Assembly: GCA_029934735.1 (NCBI GenBank)
Contig: JAOZLR010000079.1
Coordinates: 1-9,472 of the forward strand
Direction: 5' to 3'
DNA length: 9,472 nucleotides
From: Bacteroidales bacterium
Lineage (GTDB): Bacteria; Bacteroidota; Bacteroidia; Bacteroidales; JAADJA01
The position numbers and the translations under genes were made by a program. The notes under the pieces are model-generated. The model was given only the letters and a program-made list of their open reading frames with translations. It was not told the DNA's origin and did no database searches. Positions 1 through 5,234 of this stretch are shown here, piece after piece; position 1 is the stretch's first letter, and the number at the start of each line of letters is the position of its first letter.

Positions 1-1
1 T

Positions 2-286
2 GTCGTATTATTGGGCATAAACGGTAATGTGGAAGAGGATTTTATTTATGATACTGCCAATGAGTTGTTCAAAAATAGTTCTTTGGCCTGGTACAAGCAT
101 CTGTGTGGGGAATATGAAACGTCATCAGCTTTTGCAATGCTAATAGCATCATGGGTATTGAAAAATCAAAAAATTCCGGAGGTGGTCAAATTAAATAATA
201 TCCCTGCAAAAGAGATAAATAATGTATTGATCTACCAGCAACGATTTAACAGAAATCATTCCTTTACAATTTTATCAAAATGCTGA
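2..286 (+). CDS. Beta-ketoacyl synthase, C-terminal part (chain-length-factor-like), 5' truncated by window edge
   Basis: The frame is open from base 2 and ends with TGA at 284-286, giving the last 94 residues of a longer protein; a TTG at 11 is internal, not a start. The fragment has the look of the C-terminal half of thiolase-fold ketosynthases found in flexirubin and aryl-polyene clusters: an N-G-N turn near the beginning, then Y-K-H-L-C-G-E-Y followed by a small-residue helix (S-S-A-F-A), and a closing beta-strand region with N-H-S. In active ketosynthases the segment K-x-x-x-G-H carries a catalytic His; here the aligned residue is Glu (codon 110-112), and the later G-F-G-G-x-N segment is also altered. 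This suggests a non-condensing partner subunit (chain-length factor type) or a specialised synthase. It overlaps the next gene by 7 bp, so the two are probably co-translated. The assignment comes from remembered family patterns; the N-terminal active-site Cys is outside the window. Confidence 0.72.
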   Translation, partial: VVLLGINGNVEEDFIYDTANELFKNSSLAWYKHLCGEYETSSAFAMLIASWVLKNQKIPEVVKLNNIPAKEINNVLIYQQRFNRNHSFTILSKC

Positions 287-1032
287 ATTACCGAAATACA
301 ACAGTAAGTTTCTTTTTCCTCGTGCTTATTATTATAGTTTTCGGGTCGGCAGGTATTCTGTTGTTTTCGCTGGTAGCTGTACTGTACATTTCGTTGCTGG
401 CACTTGGGTCAGCAAGAATTCAAATGAATTTTTATCTTAAATCTATTAATAGAGGATCTCCTGATGAGGCAAAAGTTGCATTGACTTTCGATGATGGTCC
501 TGATGAAAAGACCACATCGGAAATACTGGATATTTTGAAAAAGCATCAGATAAAAGCTGCCTTCTTCTGTGTTGGTAATAAGATTGAGAAAAACAAACAT
601 ATTTTAAAAAGAATTAGTGATAACGGCCATCTTGTTGGAAATCACTCCTGGTCGCATGCATTTCTATTCGATTTTTTCACACCAGGGAGAATGATTCTGG
701 AAATTAAAAAAACAGATGCTATCATAGAAAAAGTTATTGGCAAACAGGTTAACGTTTTCCGGCCTCCTTATGGTGTTACGAATCCCTTCCTCTCAAGGGC
801 AATAAAAAAAACCAGACACACGGTTATAGGCTGGAGTTTACGAACTTTAGATACTACTCAAAAAAGTGAAAAGGTACTGGAGAAACTTGAGAAACAGTTA
901 AAAAACGGTGATATTATCTTGCTTCACGATACACAACGGGAAACAGTAAGGCTTTTGGATAGGGCAATAATGGTGATAAAAAGCAAAGGTCTGGAAATTG
1001 TAAGACTTGATGAGTTAATTACAATTAACTGA
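280..1032 (+). CDS. Membrane-anchored polysaccharide deacetylase family protein (NodB domain)
   Basis: A 250-residue protein. The N-terminus has two hydrophobic segments (about residues 9-22 and 24-45), so it is anchored in the inner membrane. The NodB (carbohydrate esterase 4) domain follows from about residue 63. Motif 1 is T-F-D-D-G-P-D (D71 catalytic base, D72 metal ligand), motif 2 is H122-S-W-S-H126 (metal ligands), motif 3 is R161-P-P-Y-G, and the late motif is L-L-H216-D. All key residues are present, so it should be a metal-dependent deacetylase. Family members remove N- or O-acetyl groups from glycans, but homologues lie inside flexirubin/aryl-polyene clusters, where the substrate is unclear; deacylation of a pigment intermediate or of an envelope glycan are both possible. 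The ATG overlaps the preceding stop region by 7 bp, which fixes the start and implies one operon. A 370-bp repeat-rich spacer follows. Confidence 0.88.
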   Translation: MLNYRNTTVSFFFLVLIIIVFGSAGILLFSLVAVLYISLLALGSARIQMNFYLKSINRGSPDEAKVALTFDDGPDEKTTSEILDILKKHQIKAAFFCVGNKIEKNKHILKRISDNGHLVGNHSWSHAFLFDFFTPGRMILEIKKTDAIIEKVIGKQVNVFRPPYGVTNPFLSRAIKKTRHTVIGWSLRTLDTTQKSEKVLEKLEKQLKNGDIILLHDTQRETVRLLDRAIMVIKSKGLEIVRLDELITIN

Positions 1033-1190
1033 TTTTGTTTACCTTTCGTGTTGAAGCAGGCCTCATTCATTTTTTCTTTATTTTTGCTAAATATTAGCAG
1101 ATGAAACACCCATGATTGATTTAGCATACACACACCTGTGTGCTTAAGAACTACGGATCGTAGGCACAAGGGAATGATTATAAAGCCTCA

Positions 1191-1230
1191 TCGGGGCGAA
1201 ATGTTGGTAGCCCCGACCTTTAGGTCGGGG
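1191..1230. repeat. GC-rich element with two mutually exclusive hairpins
   Basis: Segment A is TCGGGGC (1191-1197), segment B is GCCCCGACC (1210-1218) and segment C is GGTCGGGG (1223-1230). A pairs with the first seven bases of B (7 bp, 12-nt loop), while CCCCGACC of B pairs with C (8 bp, TTTA loop). The two stems share CCCCGA, so only one can form at a time. It is far more GC-rich than its surroundings, which fits an inserted dispersed repeat; a regulatory switch is possible but unproven. Confidence 0.7.
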
Positions 1231-1253
1231 AATAAATGGAATAAGAGGAATAG

Positions 1254-1317
1254 TTTTGGCGGGATTTTCGAAGCCTGCCCTGAGCTTGTCGAAGGGTAGC
1301 CGAAAATCATGCCAAAA
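1254..1317. repeat. 64-bp interrupted palindrome with the CCCTGAGCTTGTCGAAGGG core
   Basis: The outer arms TTTTGGC (1254-1260) and GCCAAAA (1311-1317) pair perfectly. After a 3-base mismatch, ATTTTCG (1264-1270) pairs with CGAAAAT (1301-1307); further in, GC pairs with GC (1273-1274 with 1299-1300) and CCCT (1278-1281) with AGGG (1293-1296). The core CCTGAGCTTGTCGAAGG is a word I recall as a widely dispersed bacterial intergenic repeat. It is best read as a REP-like or MITE-like repeat unit; mobility is inferred, not seen. Confidence 0.65.
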
Positions 1318-1402
1318 TAAAGTTAATTGATTAATGCAAAGTAAGTTATAAAACAATAAACAAAGAAAAGAGGTGTAGCAGAACTCTAAAAACAAAAAGA
1401 AT

Positions 1403-2041
1403 ATGCAGAAAGGCTTATATGTATTTATTGTTATTTTTATTGCTGTATTATCTGGAAATGCACAACCGGAAGGATTTACGAAAGTTGCTGATACTGCTTA
1501 CATAAGTCAAAAGGTAAATGAAGTAGCTTCTACAACCAACACTATCAATACGGAATTTATTCAGGAGAAGAATTTGACCTTTCTTGATGAAATGATTATT
1601 TCAAAAGGAATACTCCTGTACAAAAAACCTGACATGCTACGTCTTGAATACACCAGCCCGTACAGCTATTTGCTTATTTTAAATGAAGGGAAATTGTTGA
1701 TCAAAAGTGATGATAGTGAAATAAAAGTTAATTTGGAATCAAGCAGGATGTTTAATGAGATAAACGATTTGATAATAAACTCTATTCAGGGTAAAATATT
1801 GAATATGCCAGACCTGACCACTGTTTTCTATGAAAATAGCGATTCGTTTTTTATCCAACTTTGGCCTGAACAGGAAGAATTGAAAAAATATATCAAAACC
1901 ATTGAATTGTTTATCAGTAAGAAGGATTATACAGTCACTGATTTTAAGGTTATTGAGTTGTCTGATGATTACACTCTGATCAAATTTGTAAACAAAAAGA
2001 TAAATGAAGAGATACCTGACGAGCGTTTTAATACTCAGTAG
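1403..2041 (+). CDS. LolA-like outer-membrane lipoprotein carrier family protein
   Basis: A 212-residue periplasmic protein. Residues 1-20 form a signal peptide with likely cleavage at A20|Q21, a pattern common in Bacteroidota. The mature part follows the LolA half-barrel pattern: an early helix, then T-x-F-I-Q-E-K (the d-F-x-Q-x-k motif), a strand with K-G-I-L-L-Y-K-K-P-D-M-L-R-L-E-Y (G-x-L-x-x-x-K-P), then Y-L-L-I-L-N-E-G-K-L-L. Length is about normal for LolA. LolA carries lipoproteins across the periplasm; paralogues in aryl-polyene and flexirubin clusters are thought to chaperone pigment lipids or the cluster's own lipoprotein. The next gene starts inside this one (38-bp overlap) and encodes a lipoprotein, which supports a dedicated carrier-cargo or carrier-receptor pair. 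The ATG is chosen because it directly precedes a good signal peptide; no Shine-Dalgarno is visible. Confidence 0.82.
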   Translation: MQKGLYVFIVIFIAVLSGNAQPEGFTKVADTAYISQKVNEVASTTNTINTEFIQEKNLTFLDEMIISKGILLYKKPDMLRLEYTSPYSYLLILNEGKLLIKSDDSEIKVNLESSRMFNEINDLIINSIQGKILNMPDLTTVFYENSDSFFIQLWPEQEELKKYIKTIELFISKKDYTVTDFKVIELSDDYTLIKFVNKKINEEIPDERFNTQ

Positions 2042-2657
2042 TCTTTTACTGTTTTTTGAATCCTGCAGTAGTTTGCGTCATCAGGGATATCGAAAGGAAG
2101 CTGCTAATAACCGGGTTTTAATTCCGGTTTTCGGGCCTAATTTTGATAAGTCGTTGTATAATGTAAAGATAACTTTTGGCAAAAACAGTTTTACGAGCCT
2201 GGCTGTCATAAAACAGATACCCGAAGATAAATCGTTCAGGCTGGCCCTATTGACTGAAGCAGGCATGCGTCTGTTTGAGATGGAAGTAATGAAGGATGGG
2301 AGTTCCCGTGTAAATTATACGAGTGATTTCCTGAATAAAAAGGCAATTGTCAAAAAACTGAGTTCTGATTTCGGGTTGCTTTTTACTGGTGATTCGTGTA
2401 AAATAGAGAAGGTTTGTTCAATGGTAGATAGCGGAAACTATGTTATCAGGATTAATGAAAACGGATCAAAAGACTATTATTTTTCTTCTGACGTTAAAGG
2501 TCCTGTTAAAATCAGTGAGCGAGGTTGTACATATGGAAAGACATCGGTCTTTTTGAATCAATACGGAAACAGAGGCCCGCAGGAGATTATTTTTACACAT
2601 AAAATATTAAAATTTGAAATTAGTTTAAAACAGATAAACTATCCCGGATGGAATTAA
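2004..2657 (+). CDS. Pigment-cluster outer-membrane-type lipoprotein
   Basis: A 217-residue predicted lipoprotein. A basic start and a hydrophobic core end in a relaxed lipobox F18-E19-S20-C21, so the mature N-terminus would be the lipidated Cys21. The rest is beta-rich with alternating hydrophobic residues and no enzyme motif I can recognise; C-terminal strands (residues about 185-215) resemble a lipid-binding beta sheet. It overlaps the LolA-like gene by 38 bp and the dehydratase gene by 10 bp, so the three form one translationally coupled block. Aryl-polyene clusters commonly carry a lipoprotein (DUF3261-type) beside a LolA-like gene, and this may be its counterpart, possibly acting as a LolB-like receptor for the carrier. 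That role is inference from position and lipidation; sequence similarity to the DUF3261 family was not tested. Confidence 0.7.
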   Translation: MKRYLTSVLILSSLLLFFESCSSLRHQGYRKEAANNRVLIPVFGPNFDKSLYNVKITFGKNSFTSLAVIKQIPEDKSFRLALLTEAGMRLFEMEVMKDGSSRVNYTSDFLNKKAIVKKLSSDFGLLFTGDSCKIEKVCSMVDSGNYVIRINENGSKDYYFSSDVKGPVKISERGCTYGKTSVFLNQYGNRGPQEIIFTHKILKFEISLKQINYPGWN

Positions 2658-3025
2658 GGTCAATATATGAGGTCAAATCGTTTGAGTTAGTTAATCAGGT
2701 GGTTAGGGCAGAAATTACTTTCAACAAGAACCATAAGGTTTTTGATGGGCACTTCCCGGGTAATCCTATTGTGCCGGGAGTGGTCCAGATTCAAATAATG
2801 AAAGACCTACTGGAGAGAGCCTTACAAAAAAAAGTCTTTCTGAACCGTGCAAAGTCTATCAAGTTTTTGAATGTAATTAAGCCGCATGAAGTTGGTGAAG
2901 TTCTTTTTGAAATTATGTTTGAACAGCAATCAGAGAGTAGTTTTAAAGTAAAAGGTGTTGTAAAAATAAAATCACAGGTTTATATGAAATACTCCGGAAA
3001 TACTTTGGTTCAAGCAGAGAAATAG
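2648..3025 (+). CDS. Hotdog-fold 3-hydroxyacyl-ACP dehydratase (FabZ/ApeI-like)
   Basis: A 125-residue single hotdog domain without a signal peptide, so cytoplasmic. The signature G-H35-F-P-G-N-P-I-V-P-G-V-V (residues 34-46) is the FabZ/FabA active-site loop with the catalytic His35, and a central helix follows (about 47-59). In classical FabZ the helix supplies a Glu four residues after P-G-V; here that position is Gln49, a change that may reflect the ApeI-type subfamily or altered activity. It would dehydrate 3-hydroxyacyl-ACP intermediates to make the conjugated double bonds of a polyene chain, working with the ketosynthases of the cluster. It starts 10 bp before the end of the lipoprotein gene and appears to be the last gene of this block: a 189-bp gap with a new promoter follows. 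Confidence 0.85.
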   Translation: MELRSIYEVKSFELVNQVVRAEITFNKNHKVFDGHFPGNPIVPGVVQIQIMKDLLERALQKKVFLNRAKSIKFLNVIKPHEVGEVLFEIMFEQQSESSFKVKGVVKIKSQVYMKYSGNTLVQAEK

Positions 3026-3117
3026 AATAGTCTGCCCTTCTTTTTATTAGATTTTAGAACTCCTATCTGATTGTTAGAAATTGGCTATTTAGGGGTCAGG
3101 AGTACTTCGTAGTTTTT

Positions 3118-3147
3118 TTTGATATTTCAGAAATTTTTTTACTTTTG
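3118..3147 (+). promoter_or_regulatory. Bacteroidota-type promoter for the outer-membrane barrel gene
   Basis: TTTG (3118-3121) is followed after 18 bp by TACTTTTG (3140-3147), an exact match to the TAnnTTTG -7 box. The layout matches the known Bacteroidota consensus TTTG-N17-23-TAnnTTTG. Transcription would start near 3153-3155, giving a leader of about 60 nt before the ATG at 3215. This separates the barrel gene from the pigment block. Confidence 0.62.
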
Positions 3148-3214
3148 CATAGATATAAGCAAACTCATAATTATTTTTCAACATATTGACACTTTCCGTA
3201 TTTAATCTGAAAAA

Positions 3215-4387
3215 ATGAATATAAGTATTTCATCATTTATAAAGGTAATATTAATAATTGTTGGAGTTCATCTCTCCTTTTTCTCCTTTTCCCAGACAGA
3301 AGTAGATGATAAAGATGAAAAAAGTGATACAACATCTTATAATAGTAAGTTGGATAAGATAAATGCATCTATGGAAAAGATTGTGAAATATTCCCCCTTA
3401 CCTATTATTTCATATTCAACAGAGACAGATTGGATGTTCGGACTTACAAAGTACAATGGCTTTCGTATTGGTGGGAGTGGCCCGGGTGATACAACAATCC
3501 AGCCATCTCATATTACTTCACTTGCTTATTTAACTCTGAATCACCAATATAAGATAGGAACAGAGATTGACCTTATGTTTGGAAAAAATAAATACAGAAG
3601 CCATACTCAGATTTATTATCTGGATTTTCCCGATTATTATTATGGACTTGGAGATACTACCGATATTAATGACGAACGTCTCGTAAACTCAAGAAATCTT
3701 GAAATTTCTACGGGTTTTGAATATAATATTGCAAGGCAGTATTATATTGGGATTTACTATGAGTATAATAATTATTATGTTTTGGATTATAATGACACTC
3801 TTGATTATCCTGGTAAAATCGACCTGGTACCAAATGAAGGATTGCAATCGGGCATAGGTTTTATTTTTGCCAGGGAAACACGCGACAACAGATTTAATGC
3901 AACAAAAGGTTCATACTTATTTGTCAAATATATGAATTACGGAAAATGGATTGGCAGTAAATTTAATTATAATCTTATCCTTGTTGATTACAGAAATTAT
4001 TTTACTCCGGTTAAATTTCTGACAATTGCAGCACAGATATATACTGAAGGCCGTTTTGGTGATGTACCTGTTCAATCGCTGGCACTTATGGGAGGAGATA
4101 ACAGGATGCGTGGTATATATCGTGGAAGGTATCGCGATCATACTCTTATTGACTGCCAGGTTGAGCTCAGGTTTCCAATTGTCTGGATTTTTGGAGGAAC
4201 TGTATTTGGCGGCCTGGGTGAGGTAGCTCCAGATTATGGTTCATATACTTTTGACGGAATTCATTGGTCTGCCGGAGCCGGATTAAGACTGATGGTTGAC
4301 AGCAACAGCAGAACAAATTTGCGTTTTGATGCTGGTTTTTCAAAAGACAGAATGCTTTTCTTCTTTACTTTCCTTGAGGCATTTTAG
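3215..4387 (+). CDS. BamA/Omp85-family outer-membrane barrel protein (surface antigen domain), no POTRA domains
   Basis: A 390-residue protein with an N-terminal signal peptide (cleavage likely S26|Q27), a short acidic linker (about 29-45), and then a beta barrel for the rest. Barrel evidence: alternating aromatic strands rich in Tyr, the segment R223-D-N-R-F-N-A-T-K-G232 (the family's 'R-D-x-R-x-x-P-x-x-G' turn), the conserved G293-G-D-N-R-M-R-G-I-Y-R-G-R-Y-R-D308 that corresponds to the lid-loop VRGF/Y motif of BamA, and a C-terminal Phe. Full BamA or TamA proteins carry POTRA repeats before the barrel; there is room here for only ~20 residues of linker, so this is a barrel-only member. Such proteins are frequent in Bacteroidota, with mostly unknown roles in outer-membrane assembly or transport. 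It has its own promoter and looks monocistronic, ending 12 bp from the convergent minus-strand gene. Confidence 0.84.
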   Translation: MNISISSFIKVILIIVGVHLSFFSFSQTEVDDKDEKSDTTSYNSKLDKINASMEKIVKYSPLPIISYSTETDWMFGLTKYNGFRIGGSGPGDTTIQPSHITSLAYLTLNHQYKIGTEIDLMFGKNKYRSHTQIYYLDFPDYYYGLGDTTDINDERLVNSRNLEISTGFEYNIARQYYIGIYYEYNNYYVLDYNDTLDYPGKIDLVPNEGLQSGIGFIFARETRDNRFNATKGSYLFVKYMNYGKWIGSKFNYNLILVDYRNYFTPVKFLTIAAQIYTEGRFGDVPVQSLALMGGDNRMRGIYRGRYRDHTLIDCQVELRFPIVWIFGGTVFGGLGEVAPDYGSYTFDGIHWSAGAGLRLMVDSNSRTNLRFDAGFSKDRMLFFFTFLEAF

Positions 4388-4399
4388 TCAGGTTATTTT

Positions 4400-4840
4400 T
4401 TATGGCTGATTATACACCCTTAGAATCATGCCATCATAAAAAGTTTGATATTGTTTAAGTGGTAGTGTTGCCGGACCTGAAAAAGGGCTGCCATCGGTTA
4501 AAAGAAATCTTGACATACAGCATGAATCAACTGCAGTTATACTTGATTCATCTGCTTCCACTATTGCACAATCCTTTTCAGGATCGTAAGGGCAGCATCG
4601 TTCATAAGCCAAAAAGGTATTCTGGTCGTACCTGTAAATAATAATCCCTTTGTAACCCTCATCATTTACATAAATCCAGGTGCTTACCGGAATAGGATTT
4701 ATCGAATTGGGATAAAGCTCAAAGCTTACGTACACATTGGGTATTAACCCTTGCTGTTTCTCATTTTTATCGCACGAAGGAATGATAAAAAATGCAATTA
4801 ACAGCAGAATACTCAGTAATATGATATGATATTTTTTCAA
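4400..4840 (-). CDS. Lipoprotein with degenerate Rieske-like domain
   Basis: A 146-residue protein on the minus strand. The start is TTG at 4840-4838, because no ATG precedes the signal sequence. The N-terminus has K-K, a hydrophobic run and lipobox I-P-S-C23, so a lipoprotein. Residues 62-144 follow the order of a Rieske domain: G-x-x-G-I-I-I-Y, A-Y-E-R-C82-C83-P-Y85 (box 1), D105-S-C107-C108-M-S-R-F (box 2), then D-G-S-P-F-S-G-P-A-T-L-P-L-K-Q-Y and a final D-G-x-x-L-R-V-Y-N. A true Rieske protein needs C-x-H and C-x-x-H to hold [2Fe-2S]. Here the box 1 His is Tyr85; aligning box 2 on S-R-F puts Asp105 at the ligand Cys and Cys108 at the ligand His, so a normal Rieske cluster is unlikely. 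Five cysteines remain in the domain (82, 83, 91, 107, 108). I recall related Bacteroidota lipoproteins with Cys-for-His changes; their function is unknown. The gene is convergent with the barrel gene and divergent from the small lipoprotein gene. Confidence 0.72.
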   Translation of the reverse strand: MKKYHIILLSILLLIAFFIIPSCDKNEKQQGLIPNVYVSFELYPNSINPIPVSTWIYVNDEGYKGIIIYRYDQNTFLAYERCCPYDPEKDCAIVEADESSITAVDSCCMSRFLLTDGSPFSGPATLPLKQYQTFYDGMILRVYNQP

Positions 4841-4859
4841 TTTTAATTAAATTATGGTG

Positions 4860-4867
4860 CAAAATTA
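4860..4867 (-). promoter_or_regulatory. Candidate -7 box for the Rieske-like lipoprotein gene
   Basis: Read on the minus strand this is TAATTTTG, an exact TAnnTTTG match, lying 19 bp before the TTG start. About 20 bp further upstream there is only TCG in place of TTG, so the -33 element is weak. The leader would be about 14 nt. Confidence 0.4.
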
Positions 4868-4951
4868 CAATAATTATTAGTAATTTTCGACCATTAAAAC
4901 GATGAATAGCTTTTTTTATTATTTGCTTTTATTAAGATTATCAAGGTTTTC

Positions 4952-5224
4952 GTGAAGTTATTTAAGTATTATATAATAATTGTTTCTGTTTTTATGATTT
5001 CCTTTTTTGGAGGGTGTAAAGGCTCTGAAGGGACGAAAAAACAAAAACAGGCATATAAGGCTCAAAAGAAGAGTGCTAAAGAAGCTGATAAATTACAAAA
5101 GGCAGAAATTAAGTCTCACTACGACTTACAGACAAAGGAAACTCAGAAACGAATGAAAAAGAGCCTGAAAAAGGCAAAGAAATATAACAAAAAGCAAAGA
5201 AAAAAAGGCTCAAAATGTAAGTAG
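4952..5224 (+). CDS. Small lysine-rich lipoprotein
   Basis: A 90-residue protein starting with GTG at 4952; the only in-frame ATG before the Cys (codon 15) would cut into the signal sequence, so GTG is the likely start. Residues 1-21 are a lipoprotein signal ending F-F-G-G-C22. The mature 69 residues contain about 26 lysines, few hydrophobic residues and a probably helical, strongly basic tail with blocks such as Q-K-R-M-K-K-S-L-K-K-A-K-K. I know short, basic Bacteroidota lipoproteins of this appearance with no assigned function. It ends 10 bp before the sensor kinase gene and is probably co-transcribed with it. Binding to an acidic envelope polymer or to the sensor's periplasmic domain would fit, but neither is shown by the sequence. 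No convincing promoter was found; TAATTTTC at 4881-4888 is one mismatch from the -7 consensus. Confidence 0.75.
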   Translation: MKLFKYYIIIVSVFMISFFGGCKGSEGTKKQKQAYKAQKKSAKEADKLQKAEIKSHYDLQTKETQKRMKKSLKKAKKYNKKQRKKGSKCK

Positions 5225-5234
5225 TTTAGAAATT

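Larger units (their letters stand above)
1033..1402. other. Gene-free spacer inside the pigment cluster, rich in inverted repeats
   Basis: No convincing gene is present on either strand. The minus-strand reading frame over 1144-1395 translates through the repeats to give peptide words such as FDKLRAG, which I recall as typical of spurious ORFs over dispersed repeats. From left to right the spacer contains a -7-like box TATTTTTG (1079-1086) with no good -33 partner; GCTAA-ATA-TTAGC (1086-1098); CACACA-CC-TGTGTG (1129-1142); CTACG-GAT-CGTAG (1151-1163); the alternative GC-rich hairpins at 1191-1230; and the long interrupted palindrome at 1254-1317. The final 80 bp are A-rich and lead directly to the next ATG. 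None of the hairpins is followed by a T-run, so no classical terminator is seen. Confidence 0.7.

Noticed and set aside
924..1169. 81-codon minus-strand ORF
   Set aside because: It largely overlaps the end of the well-supported deacetylase gene in antisense and has no recognisable protein pattern.
1211..1230. CCCCGACC-TTTA-GGTCGGGG as a Rho-independent terminator
   Set aside because: The stem is strong, but no T-run follows it on either strand.
1144..1395. 83-codon minus-strand ORF in the spacer
   Set aside because: It runs through the palindromic repeats, gives repeat-derived peptide words (FDKLRAG, PRPKGRG), and has no domain pattern or credible start.
3059..3103. ACTCCT ... AGGAGT as a terminator after the dehydratase gene
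   Set aside because: It has only 6 bp of stem with a loop of about 33 nt, so it is not convincing.
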